A stretch of DNA of 64,000 nt from Fen-1254 sp963778945. GTDB taxonomy: Bacteria; Bacteroidota; Ignavibacteria; UBA10030. The DNA lies in the NCBI GenBank assembly GCA_963778945.1, contig CAVZWL010000023.1:1-64000 (forward strand), read 5' to 3'. How positions within the stretch are numbered: the first letter of the stretch is position 1; every line of letters begins with the position of its first letter. Positions 1 to 8,852 of the stretch are shown here, one piece after another. A program made the position numbers and the translations under genes. The notes beneath the pieces are model-generated. The model saw only the letters and a program-made list of their open reading frames with translations. It was not told where the DNA came from and did no database searches.

Positions 1-1
1 T

Positions 2-643
2 TATACGTCGTTTCAGGAAAGGGCTACAAAAATTTCACACCGCAATGTCGGTATATTGGCAAAACGTGCAGGTGAAGACCGGCTTCATAAAATCTGCGGC
101 ATGATAGCAGGCGACGAAGCCCGACACGAAAAGGCATACAAACTCTTCATGGCGAAAGTTTTCGAACTCGATCCCGCGGGCGCAATAACCGCCTTCGCAA
201 AAATGATGAAAACAAAAATAACAATGCCGGCAATACTCATGGATGATGGAAAAGAAAAGAATCTCTTTGCAAAATTTTCACTTGTCGCGCAGAGAACGGG
301 AGTGTACACATCGTCCGATTATGCGGAAATTATCGGAACGCTCGTCAGCGAATGGAAAGTTGCCGGGCTGACCGGCATTTCGGGTGCAGCCGCTAAAGCC
401 CAGGAATATCTCTGCACTCTTTCCGACCGGTATCAAAAGCTTTCCCAGCGGATCAAATTCAGCGGAGCTGAAAAATTCAGCTGGATTTACGACCGCGAAA
501 TTGTTCTTGCACCGAGAATCCGCCGGCCTGAAAATATCATTTGCCGCGCTTCCAGCGGCATTTCTTTATTCGATGCTGCCGGTATTCAATACCGGAAGAG
601 AAGTCGGATAATTATTTCTTTTTCTCTTCTTTCAGCTTTTTGA
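2..643 (+). CDS. Acyl-ACP desaturase (ferritin-like di-iron), C-terminal part
   Basis: The gene enters from the left edge; the open frame begins at base 2 with YTSFQERATKISHRN, so 213 residues of a protein usually about 330 long are visible. These enzymes introduce a double bond into acyl-ACP using a di-iron centre and an external electron donor. The second iron-ligand motif is present as GDEARHEKAY, followed by the family's typical C-terminal helices and the closing FSWIYDRE. The last 47 residues after FSWIYDRE are not typical of the family and may be read-through after a small indel. Its stop lies inside the end of the convergent gene (32 bp overlap). The first iron-binding helix lies outside the window. 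Family assignment is firm; substrate and position of desaturation are unknown. Confidence 0.88.
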   Translation, partial: YTSFQERATKISHRNVGILAKRAGEDRLHKICGMIAGDEARHEKAYKLFMAKVFELDPAGAITAFAKMMKTKITMPAILMDDGKEKNLFAKFSLVAQRTGVYTSSDYAEIIGTLVSEWKVAGLTGISGAAAKAQEYLCTLSDRYQKLSQRIKFSGAEKFSWIYDREIVLAPRIRRPENIICRASSGISLFDAAGIQYRKRSRIIISFSLLSAF

Positions 644-1064
644 TTGCGGCGAATTTTGCCGCGGCAAGCGTTTCCCGGTTTACTTTTTCCGTAATCCTGC
701 CTCGCGTTATATCTTCAATGGTCAGATAGCCGCTCAAAATGAGAAGCTGGAGCACCATATTGTTGATGATGGTTTCCGTGCTGTATCCTTCTGCAATATA
801 GAGAAGGCCGGTGTCTTCATAGAAATCATCCGCAATTTCCGGATTACTCGGCAGGTTCATCAGCTGCTCGTACGTTTCGGTAAAGGTATTCAATTCGATA
901 TTGATATTCGGCGTCACGAGCAGCGGGCTGAATGCTTTCTCCGGGTCACTTGCTGGAATCCTTTGATGCCCGATAAATCGACCGGAGTCTTGAGATTGTC
1001 GATTCGCACGAATGCCGCTTTCTTCATTTGCTCGATTTGGAAGAGAACAAAGTTGTACCGGCAT
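612..1064 (-). CDS. Giant protein, C-terminal segment
   Basis: Last piece of the same gene. In-frame sequence becomes convincing from about 955 (ASDPEKAFSPLLVTPNINIE) and continues to a lysine-rich C-terminus (KKLKEEKKK). The piece before 955 is a shadow; the real protein there reads in a third frame (for example VYEKYGHIFNG, then QMKKAAFVRIDNLKTPVDLS). The visible part is a small helical domain with no recognised motif, beginning with a segment that looks like a beta-strand-rich leader and ending in two helices. It ends 32 bp inside the convergent desaturase gene. It should not be annotated as an independent protein. Confidence 0.6.
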   Translation of the reverse strand: MPVQLCSLPNRANEESGIRANRQSQDSGRFIGHQRIPASDPEKAFSPLLVTPNINIELNTFTETYEQLMNLPSNPEIADDFYEDTGLLYIAEGYSTETIINNMVLQLLILSGYLTIEDITRGRITEKVNRETLAAAKFAAIKKLKEEKKK

Positions 1065-3183
1065 ACTTCGCTGTTATGTCTATGGCCGTTGAAAATATGT
1101 CCGTATTTTTCATAGACGAGCCGCTGGACGCTGTTCTTGCTTTCGTTGATATCGCTTCTGAAATATCCGGACTTCCTGAATCATCGTCTTCATATCTTCG
1201 GCTGCCGCTTGCGGGCCTGTAATCTCTTTTCCCTTCCGTCCGAGATCGGTCGATAGAATCCCGAGCCTGATGTTCTTTCCTTTGCCCTGTCCGTCGTTTC
1301 CGCCCTTCGAGTATCTCGATCAGGTGCCTGCGCGATTCCATCTGTCCTTCTTCGGCAACAAACGGCTGGCCTGCCGGCGTGCTGGCGAGAGCGTTGAAGA
1401 TGCTCATAAATATTTCTTTATCGAGCAGGAATTCATATTTTGTCTCGGCAGAGCTTTTCTCTGCATGCGCGGCAGATGGGGCGGGGCATGCCGATGCAAT
1501 GAACTTGTTTTTAATAATATCGAAGTTCACTTTCGTAATTTTATACGCACCGGTTTTTTTCTTGAATATTTTTCCGACGAAAATCTTATTGACCACATCC
1601 TCAAGATCGATTTTATCGATCATCTTATACGATGCACAAAGATAATATTTTTTCGCAAAGTCGTCCCATTCCCAGTTCAGCACATCATCGATCGTATTGC
1701 CGTGTTTATCCATCACATCGACGATGTTTTTATCGCCCGTATAGCGCAGGAGCGTTCTCTGCAAGTGAGGGTTATCGGAACTCGTCGCTTTTTCCATGCG
1801 TTCGCCGTGCGAGTCCCGATAGAGTAAAAAGTTTTCCGGATTCGCATAGCGCGTAATGCCGGCTTCCGCCCGTCCGAAGTTGCTGGCTGTCAGCATGACG
1901 TCGATTTTAAACGGCATGGTAATATCGCACATTCCGCTGATCGTGCTCCGCGAATTCAAATCTTCCACATTGCTGTCCGCTGCTTTTGCGAAAAGCGAAT
2001 AATAATATTTGATAAATTCCGGATCGTAATCCGTCACGCGTGAAAAATCACCTTCTTCCGTGCCGATACCGTACAGGTTGCCCTTGCTGTCGGGGAAAAT
2101 AAAGAACATATCCGCCGCAACCAGTTTAATAGAACGTATACCCGGCAGGTCTTTCTTCAGCCATTTGAGAATCATAGCTGCAAGCATTTCGGACTTTCCG
2201 ACCCCGCTGTCCCCGTCGATCTGAACGATGAACAGGCTTCCGTCTTCCTCTTCTACGGCAAAGAGGGAGCCGTGAACGGGAATGCCTCCCATTTCTTTCA
2301 CCTTTTCGTTCACCATGGTCAGCCACGGCTTTTTGATATTGCCGAAATAGTCGACTCCTTTTTTCAATGGAGTGACCAGCGTCTTGATGTTCCCCTTCGG
2401 CCCTTTAAGATCGAAGTATCCGACATGAGGGAACGACAGGACTTTCTCCGGCGCTCCGTAGAAAAGAATGACATCCGGCATGAATTTTTTTACATCCTCG
2501 ACACTCACTTCGTCTGCCTGAATGAGCCGGTAATTGTCCGCCAGGTATTTGCTGTAGCACTTCTGGAAAACATAGAGCACTTTCACCAGACCATGCTGAA
2601 TGATTTTGCACCGGTAATCGTTTTCATCCATATTCTCGATGAACTTTTCCATCCGCTTTCCGAAAAATGCAGAGACCGGTTTAATGTCCATGCTCTTCAA
2701 ATATTCATGCGGTTCGGAATAGTTGCGCTGTTCCTGCCCCTGCTCCTCCCGGTCCGCTTTATGGAACGGATAAACGCGTCTCTTGGCATCGGTTGCAATC
2801 CGCGTATGCGCCTGGACGGTTTGCTCCAGTCCTATGACTCCGCATTTGGCCATGAGCTTTGGAATCCATGCAACGGAGGAATCCTGCGGCGCATCGAGCG
2901 AAAATCCTTTATGAATCGTAATGCCGTGCTGTATCATCTCATTGACGCTGGAATTCTGTATCCGGTAAACGGCTTCCACAAATTTGATCATCGTATGATT
3001 GTAGCGGCTGTAATATTCCGTCGATTTTGTTTTGTTCATAATCTCAATGAACAACAAAGCGACGGCGCGGGATTCCTTATGGAGCACTTCCTGGGTAATC
3101 TTTGTGCTTTCTGCTTTCAGGATGCTGGCATGCAATTTGTTCCAGTTCATCGGCGAGGATGCCGTAGACGAAATCTTCAGCAT
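1024..3183 (-). CDS. Giant protein, middle segment with HprK-like P-loop domain
   Basis: Continuation of the gene beginning at 7258, reached by a frameshift near 3120-3140. The listed start codon is artificial: the first 20 or so residues are out of frame and homology-like sequence begins around SILKAESTKITQE. The key feature is a Walker A loop, GDSGVGKSE, at residues 324-332 (about 2190-2214), preceded by VHGSLFAV and followed by IKLVAADMFFI. That order (His-Gly, P-loop ending GKSE, then an acidic strand) is the signature of the HPr kinase/phosphorylase and PEPCK-like nucleotide fold. DLNSRSTISG follows downstream. The last 100 residues (after EILEGRKRR, below about 1300) are out of frame; the true continuation runs through two other minus frames to about 955. 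Partner and target are unknown; a kinase or nucleotide-sensing role is inference. Confidence 0.72.
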   Translation of the reverse strand: MLKISSTASSPMNWNKLHASILKAESTKITQEVLHKESRAVALLFIEIMNKTKSTEYYSRYNHTMIKFVEAVYRIQNSSVNEMIQHGITIHKGFSLDAPQDSSVAWIPKLMAKCGVIGLEQTVQAHTRIATDAKRRVYPFHKADREEQGQEQRNYSEPHEYLKSMDIKPVSAFFGKRMEKFIENMDENDYRCKIIQHGLVKVLYVFQKCYSKYLADNYRLIQADEVSVEDVKKFMPDVILFYGAPEKVLSFPHVGYFDLKGPKGNIKTLVTPLKKGVDYFGNIKKPWLTMVNEKVKEMGGIPVHGSLFAVEEEDGSLFIVQIDGDSGVGKSEMLAAMILKWLKKDLPGIRSIKLVAADMFFIFPDSKGNLYGIGTEEGDFSRVTDYDPEFIKYYYSLFAKAADSNVEDLNSRSTISGMCDITMPFKIDVMLTASNFGRAEAGITRYANPENFLLYRDSHGERMEKATSSDNPHLQRTLLRYTGDKNIVDVMDKHGNTIDDVLNWEWDDFAKKYYLCASYKMIDKIDLEDVVNKIFVGKIFKKKTGAYKITKVNFDIIKNKFIASACPAPSAAHAEKSSAETKYEFLLDKEIFMSIFNALASTPAGQPFVAEEGQMESRRHLIEILEGRKRRTGQRKEHQARDSIDRSRTEGKRDYRPASGSRRYEDDDSGSPDISEAISTKARTASSGSSMKNTDIFSTAIDITAKYAGTTLFSSKSSK

Positions 3184-6100
3184 ACAGACGCACTTCGCCT
3201 TCTCCTGCAGACGCTATTTTCCCGCTGAGGGAAAGAATTTTTGCCTTGATTTGTTCTTCAAAGCTCCGGCCTCTCTTGAGAAGGTACAGGCGAAGAAGTC
3301 TATCCGTATCAGAACACCGGCTGTCGAGAACGGCTCCCTGCAGCACCTGCGAGATATAGCCCTTCAATTTGGAAGAGAATCCGGCAGGCAGGCCGGATGC
3401 AGTTATCTGCGCGGAATATTCGTCGACGTATGCTGCAAGGTTGAATTCGCTGACCGGTTTGCCGATGACCTCTTCGAATTTCTCGACAGTTGTTTGAACG
3501 ATTTCGCGTATAGTCGGTTCGAAGCCGACTTGTCCGAAGGGAAGATTGAAATGCAGCAGCAGTTCCTCCACGTATTTTCTCAGGATCCTGTTGGTGCCTT
3601 CAAGCTTTGCCTTATCGCCCGCCGGGTCTTTGGAAGCGTTGAGTGCGAGGATTTTCACTTTCGAATCGGAGAATAGAATTTTCTCCAGCTCGAGAAGAAT
3701 TTCCTTCATAATGTTCTTTTCATCGGGATCGTCAAGCACGTAACTGTTGGGCTGAAAATCGATTTTATTCCCGATATATTTTAGAAGAGCCGCCTTGCCG
3801 TATTTTGCAGCGATGGCGTTGAAATCGAGGTTCTTAATCGACGGTATATTCTTATAGATTTGAGGAAGCAGGTTCTCGTAGATCTTCGTAAAGGCCTTGC
3901 TCGTGATGAAACTTTTCAAATCCGTACAGCTTCCGATATTCTCGTAAAATTCAAAAACGGAATTTTTCGAACCGCGGATCGTATTGATCGTGACGCCCGA
4001 TTCTTTCGGGAACGCATGATACAGCGTCTGTATATTGCTGATGGTCAGGCTGTTCTTGGATGTTTTCTTGAGATTTTTGATAACATCGAAGTCGGCAAGA
4101 ACCGAATCGACGAATTCCATATCCGATGCTGTCCGGAAGATATCGTCCAGAATATCTTCCGTTCTTTTCTCTTTCGTTTCCGGATGGGTTTTTGCTTCGT
4201 AAAAAAGCTTCCAGTACTTCAGAACGATCCGGAGAGAGTTCTCAAATTCCTTCGAGAAGATATCGTAGCTCTGGTCCGAGCCCTCGACATAATCTCCGAG
4301 AGAAAAGCGGAGAAATCCGGTGAGGTACGGAACCACGGAAATGCCGCGCTGCTCTGCAAGCTTCTTCGTAAATTTCTCGAGGTCCTGATAGGAGAAAAAT
4401 TCTTTCAGGAGGATATTGAACAGGAACGACCCGTCGGAGTCGAGGACTTCAAAATATTTTTCGGCCTGATTTTTCTCTATGACTTCTTTGGCTATTTCTT
4501 TCGCCATGTGAAGCCGCTTGATGCATTCACGGCGGAAGAGCTTATTGACTCTGAACGTGTTGATTTCCTTGACGATGTGATCCTGATAATACTTGTAGAA
4601 CGGCTCGCCTTTGTATTTAAAATCGTCCGGCAAACCGAGCACGTCGAGTTTATCGAGCGACACCAGCTCCTCCAGAAGGAAAACATGGAGCGGGCTTCCT
4701 TCGAACGGCGAGAACCGCTTGATGGAATGAATTTTCTTTTCGCCTGACTTCCTTTCATCGTAGCTGTCCAGCTCGTCGATGATATAATTTTCGATGAGCG
4801 CTTTTATTTTATATCGTGAAGCGTCTTTTGGAAGTTCCGACTCCATATTGTCTTTAATTTTCTTCGAAAGCTGCGCGGCCTCGATGGTATTAACCAGCAT
4901 AAAGAGGGAATTTGTGTTCCCCTTTTCAATGCTGTACTGCTTCCTTGCAAAGTCAATAACGTCTTCCCGCGCCGGCGTTGCAATGAGCGACCCGAGCCGG
5001 TTGCCCGTGGCTCCGAGATTCTTCGTCGTCGAGAGCGACGAAACAATGCTGATGTTCGGCAAAGACGTAATATTGTTCATCACGTACCGGGAGATCGTGC
5101 GCCATTTCGGCTCTTCCGGGTCGTCGATTTTAATCGCATCGCTGTACGCTTCATCCAGAAGCAGAGTCACCTTATTATTGTTCATGAACTTAAGGAACTT
5201 GATGAGCGACGGATTGTTGAAATCCGTATATCCGGACGGATTGGACGGATCGTTTATGATGATCGTAAGGTTTTCGCAAAACCTGTCCCACAGCGTTCCG
5301 GTATCGTCGAACAATTGAAACGTGTTTTTCATCCTGTTCAAACGATGAAACAGCCGTTCAAAATCGATCCGCTTATCGTCGGTCAGTCCGACCTCGAGAT
5401 CGAATGGATTGATGTCGAAGCGGTCCACGGGAAACAGATCTTTATATTCCCATGAAGCTTCCGTGTTGAACACGATATACGGCTTGAGAGCGGCGTTGAA
5501 CAGAATATCCCGTATGATCATCTGTACATCGTCCGCGATGGAAGTAATATCAAGATTCACCAGATTGTTGATGAATTCTTTGATAATTCTTTGCTCTTCC
5601 GGCGATTTTTTCTGATACGTTTCGTTAATGCCGATATCGATCAGAAAATTCGTGAACCTTCCTTTGTTGTTCGATTCATTCTCAACTTTCGTGATGAATT
5701 CTTTGTATTTCTCCAGAAACAGATTGACGCCGAAATTTTTATGATAATGGTTCTTCAGCGTACGCTGGTATGTGTTCGGTATGATATCGATAATTGCTTT
5801 GCATTTTTCGACGATCTTCGCATCGACGGTTTTTAAGATTCGCTGAAGCAGGTAGACGCCGTACATGCGCAGCTGGCCGCGCCCTCCTCCTTCGACAATC
5901 GTTGCGATATGCACCTGTTCGATGTTCGAATAAAAATATCCTTTCGTTCTGGCTTCGAACTCATGGATCAATTCTTTGTTCAGTTTCTGCAGGCGTGCGG
6001 GCTCTTTGCAGTTCTGAATGAGAACGATGTAATCGTGAAGCTTGGTCAGGGCATATTTGTCCTTGATGATTTGTTTCGCATAGTCGTTGAATTTGAAGAG

Positions 6101-7258
6101 GGTAATGTCTTTCTTCCGGCTGTGCGTTTCGCCGAGCTGCTCCTGCTTGAACTCTTCCAGTTCTTTTTCATAATCCGCTATTTTCCGTTCTGCGCAAACC
6201 CTGAATTTTTCAAGGCTCGAGTCGTTCACCTTCTCGAAAATAAGCCGCAGGTTCAACTGGGTATTAGCCAGAGCGCCCAATTTTTTCGTATGCACCTTGT
6301 TGAGCGTGTTGATAATCTTGTTGTGAAGCCCGAAAACGAGCGATGTATTCGTACTGCACGATTCGGGCGAATCATCGACGATGATGATGCGCGTCAGGTA
6401 GGTAAACCATTTGATATCGTTAAAGACGTTCCTGCGCATGCTCTTCGCTTTGACGACGAAGATGCTTGTCATATCGTTTTGAATCCGGCCGAAGAGCGCA
6501 TCGGCATCGGTAAACTCGATGACGCGCACATCTTTCGGGTTGAACATTTCCGTTGCAAGGAGTTCAATAACCGTATTTGCCCCGCCGCCGACAACCGACC
6601 GGATGAATCCGTTCAGCCCCTTGAAATTCACGGTAAGTTCTATCCGGGATAAAAAATCTCTTTTTTCCGCATTGGTCGTATAGTGCGTGCTCTGGATAAT
6701 CATTTGTTCGAGCACATCCATAAAGTAATTCCATTGTGCCTCTTCGATATCGCCGCTCAGGCCGATGACATCCCGGAATTTGCGCAATTCCCCTGTGTCG
6801 TCTCCCAGTATCAGCTTATACATCAAATCGATCTGGGCCTGAGTTACCGGAGGCGTGCCGATTGAATAATCGTGCGCTTTGAGAATATTGGATGTCTGCA
6901 GCTTTGCCGCCTCATCGACGAGTTCGGTATCAAGAAGCAATTGAAGCTTGTTGGCAAAGAACTGCTTTTTAGCCGTGTACTGAAAAGCTTTAGAATCTTC
7001 ATGCGGAAAGAGCATGAGCGACACATCGGTATATCCCGGAATCAGCTCTTTCAGTTCGAGAATGCTTTTATCGATCTCAGCATGCTGTCGCGCCGGGTCG
7101 TCCGATTCTTCGCAGCAGAGCCGCACAAAATTTCGTAAGCTGTCGACGATATGTTTCGGCAGAAAATTCTCTGCTCGTTCGCCGAGCAACGTATAGAGAT
7201 TGACGAAGTCTCTTGCATCTGATTGCAAGGTTGCGATTGGTTTTCCGGGCAATTGCAT
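3077..7258 (-). CDS. Giant protein, N-terminal segment with aminotransferase-fold PLP domain
   Basis: This 1,393-codon frame is the first part of a roughly 2,215-codon gene running to base 612. Residues 1-640 are mostly helical and charged, with no signal peptide, so a cytoplasmic protein is expected. Residues 640-800 resemble the large domain of fold-type I aminotransferases: INDPSNPSGY near residue 668 matches the NPxNPTG substrate-loop motif, LLLDEAYSD matches the conserved Asp/Tyr segment that contacts the PLP ring, and SLSTTKNLGATGNRLG carries the expected Schiff-base lysine (K746) and the following Gly-x-Arg. Residues 800-1393 are again long helices with no motif I recognise. The correct protein leaves this frame near base 3130, where the next segment continues. 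The PLP assignment is by motif only; the reaction and substrate are unknown. The start ATG at 7258 follows an AT-rich stretch without coding potential. Confidence 0.75.
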   Translation of the reverse strand: MQLPGKPIATLQSDARDFVNLYTLLGERAENFLPKHIVDSLRNFVRLCCEESDDPARQHAEIDKSILELKELIPGYTDVSLMLFPHEDSKAFQYTAKKQFFANKLQLLLDTELVDEAAKLQTSNILKAHDYSIGTPPVTQAQIDLMYKLILGDDTGELRKFRDVIGLSGDIEEAQWNYFMDVLEQMIIQSTHYTTNAEKRDFLSRIELTVNFKGLNGFIRSVVGGGANTVIELLATEMFNPKDVRVIEFTDADALFGRIQNDMTSIFVVKAKSMRRNVFNDIKWFTYLTRIIIVDDSPESCSTNTSLVFGLHNKIINTLNKVHTKKLGALANTQLNLRLIFEKVNDSSLEKFRVCAERKIADYEKELEEFKQEQLGETHSRKKDITLFKFNDYAKQIIKDKYALTKLHDYIVLIQNCKEPARLQKLNKELIHEFEARTKGYFYSNIEQVHIATIVEGGGRGQLRMYGVYLLQRILKTVDAKIVEKCKAIIDIIPNTYQRTLKNHYHKNFGVNLFLEKYKEFITKVENESNNKGRFTNFLIDIGINETYQKKSPEEQRIIKEFINNLVNLDITSIADDVQMIIRDILFNAALKPYIVFNTEASWEYKDLFPVDRFDINPFDLEVGLTDDKRIDFERLFHRLNRMKNTFQLFDDTGTLWDRFCENLTIIINDPSNPSGYTDFNNPSLIKFLKFMNNNKVTLLLDEAYSDAIKIDDPEEPKWRTISRYVMNNITSLPNISIVSSLSTTKNLGATGNRLGSLIATPAREDVIDFARKQYSIEKGNTNSLFMLVNTIEAAQLSKKIKDNMESELPKDASRYKIKALIENYIIDELDSYDERKSGEKKIHSIKRFSPFEGSPLHVFLLEELVSLDKLDVLGLPDDFKYKGEPFYKYYQDHIVKEINTFRVNKLFRRECIKRLHMAKEIAKEVIEKNQAEKYFEVLDSDGSFLFNILLKEFFSYQDLEKFTKKLAEQRGISVVPYLTGFLRFSLGDYVEGSDQSYDIFSKEFENSLRIVLKYWKLFYEAKTHPETKEKRTEDILDDIFRTASDMEFVDSVLADFDVIKNLKKTSKNSLTISNIQTLYHAFPKESGVTINTIRGSKNSVFEFYENIGSCTDLKSFITSKAFTKIYENLLPQIYKNIPSIKNLDFNAIAAKYGKAALLKYIGNKIDFQPNSYVLDDPDEKNIMKEILLELEKILFSDSKVKILALNASKDPAGDKAKLEGTNRILRKYVEELLLHFNLPFGQVGFEPTIREIVQTTVEKFEEVIGKPVSEFNLAAYVDEYSAQITASGLPAGFSSKLKGYISQVLQGAVLDSRCSDTDRLLRLYLLKRGRSFEEQIKAKILSLSGKIASAGEGEVRLYAEDFVYGILADELEQIACQHPESRKHKDYPGSAP

Positions 7259-7541
7259 GCTGTTCTCTTTGATTTATTACTTGATGGTATTGTCGATATT
7301 CCGCTTGGTGTTCAAACGGCGAAATGTGCCTTTTTTACGAATAAGAAGATTCAAATCTTCTCGAATACTTTAAATATAACAAAAAAAAGGATGTTTTGCA
7401 TATTCTGATTATTGCTGGGACTATTATTTTCAGAAAAGTGTCCCGGAACCGCTCAGGAATCAGTGGATTTCAGAATCTCGAACGAGCTAATGAGAGGATC
7501 GATCACTCGTGAGCACTCCGATTTTATGCTCATCGAAGCCC

Positions 7542-8033
7542 CTACTTCAGTCCGTACCTTTTGAGAGAAAGATACGCCAGATAGGCCGTTCCGGTCATTT
7601 CTATCGATGCAGCGATAGTTTTCAATGTCCGATACTCATCCTGCCTGGCAAGATCGCTTTTCCATGCAGAGATAATTTCCGCATTCGCTCTCAGCGGCGC
7701 AGATGGGACTGGAAGAGAAAGTGTCAGGGCCTGCTCAAGAGAAGATGGAAGATTCGGCGGCAGCGTATGAAGCGAGAGCGGAATGATAACATCTGTCCTT
7801 TTTTGCGATAGGCCGGTCATTCCGAATCGACTTTGAACTGGTGTTGTATCGCGGACCTGTTGGCTCTGTTGTTTTTTTTCGCCGGATGCTGCAGAATCTT
7901 TCGGCAGATAAGAGGGAAGTTTCTGCCCATTTGCAGCAAACACAGTCAGGAGGAAAAAACAAGGGATAAAAGCAAGATTCGCAGACCGTCCAAACGATCG
8001 GTTCAAGAAGCCAAACAATTTCTTTAATCTCAT
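7542..8033 (-). CDS. Small exported protein of unknown function
   Basis: 163 residues. An N-terminal hydrophobic segment (AFIPCFFLLTVFAANGQ, about residues 21-37) looks like a signal peptide preceded by a longer than usual basic region, so the mature protein is probably periplasmic or surface-associated. The remainder is rich in Ser, Gln, Pro and Leu, with a linker of low complexity (residues 45-75) and a C-terminal pair of helices (IISAWKSDLARQDEYR, then TIAASIEMTGTAYLAYL). The final helix is hydrophobic enough to be membrane-associated. No family recognised. It stands alone between the giant gene and the heptamer repeat tract. Confidence 0.55.
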   Translation of the reverse strand: MRLKKLFGFLNRSFGRSANLAFIPCFFLLTVFAANGQKLPSYLPKDSAASGEKKQQSQQVRDTTPVQSRFGMTGLSQKRTDVIIPLSLHTLPPNLPSSLEQALTLSLPVPSAPLRANAEIISAWKSDLARQDEYRTLKTIAASIEMTGTAYLAYLSLKRYGLK

Positions 8034-8103
8034 CTCTACCCTTCTGAAATGGATTTATATTTAGACGAATTTAAAGAAAAATTGTTTCTAAAAAAAACTT
8101 TAT

Positions 8104-8285
8104 GAACGGTGAACTGGAAATGGTGAATGGTAAATAGTAAATGGTAAACCAGTAAATGGTGAATAGTAAATGGTAAATGGTAAACCATATAACTAAAGAA
8201 CTAAATAACCAAACAACTAACGACGAACTAAGCACCACGAACCAAGCACTACGAACCAAGCACTACGAACCAAGCACCACAAACT
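8104..8285. repeat. Heptamer-based short tandem repeat tract
   Basis: About 180 bp made of degenerate 7-bp words. The left half is variants of GTAAATG (GTGAATG, GTAAATA, GTAAACC) with occasional one-base slips. The right half is a 14-bp period built from two heptamers, GCACTAC and GAACCAA, repeated about four times. It lies directly downstream of the YceI gene stop and resembles the STRR heptamer repeats described from cyanobacteria. The minus strand is open here but encodes only a low-complexity hydrophobic string, so I do not call a gene. Confidence 0.8.
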
Positions 8286-8291
8286 ATTCGA

Positions 8292-8840
8292 TTATTTGAG
8301 AGCAAACACTGCTTTTAATGCAAAATGCAGATCGTCGCTTACGGGGACCAAAAGCAGCGCCGGCCGTTCGATTTTAAATTCAGTTAGACTTAGTACGAAT
8401 TTCCCGTCCACATCGAGTCTGTCCTGTGTCCACTTTGCCGTGCCTTTGAGAATGATATCTTTCGCAACACCGTGAAAGGTCAGTTTTCCTGCAACTTGAA
8501 TCGAATCACCGGATTGGACGACCGATGTGCTGGAGAAAGTCACATAAGGAAACGAGATCGCGTCGATCACTTCCATTGCATGCGAATCCCGATTGGAATT
8601 CCCGCTGTCGAATGTCGTCACATCGACCTGTGCGGACACTTTTTTGATTTCCTTTTTTACGGCATCGATCTCTGCTCGATAATAGACGTCTTTGCTTACC
8701 GCATCGAATGTGTGAAGAGGATGGGTCATGGTATATGTAACCGAGGACTCATTCTTTATCGCTCCAACCGTCTGTGTTTGCGTCCAAGCCGTTAGAAAGA
8801 AAACGGCCAGCATCAAACATATTCCTTTGAATCGGGTCAT
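8292..8840 (-). CDS. YceI-like periplasmic lipid-binding protein
   Basis: 182 residues, the normal length for the YceI family, with a signal peptide ending near AWTQTQT. YceI proteins are lipocalin-like eight-stranded barrels that bind polyisoprenoids or other amphiphiles. Supporting motifs are SSVTYTMTHPLHTFDA at the front, TFDSGNSNRDSHAMEVIDA in the middle and GKLTFHGVAKDI near the end. The gene starts 12 bp after the end of the membrane-protein gene at 8853, so the two are probably one operon. In E. coli yceI is likewise next to a cytochrome b561 gene (yceJ), which supports a shared redox-lipid role. The ligand cannot be read from sequence. Confidence 0.88.
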   Translation of the reverse strand: MTRFKGICLMLAVFFLTAWTQTQTVGAIKNESSVTYTMTHPLHTFDAVSKDVYYRAEIDAVKKEIKKVSAQVDVTTFDSGNSNRDSHAMEVIDAISFPYVTFSSTSVVQSGDSIQVAGKLTFHGVAKDIILKGTAKWTQDRLDVDGKFVLSLTEFKIERPALLLVPVSDDLHFALKAVFALK

Positions 8841-8852
8841 TTCGCTTGCTCC

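Noticed and set aside
2272..3228. Long plus-strand open frame of 318 codons opposite the giant gene
   Set aside because: It is the complement of a strongly motif-bearing minus-strand gene; its translation has no recognisable family and ends inside the same gene.
3860..4747. 295-codon plus-strand open frame
   Set aside because: Antisense shadow of the PLP-domain gene; same reasoning.
8071..8259. Minus-strand open frame of 62 codons over the heptamer tract
   Set aside because: The translation is a low-complexity hydrophobic string that simply mirrors the DNA repeat; no start signal.
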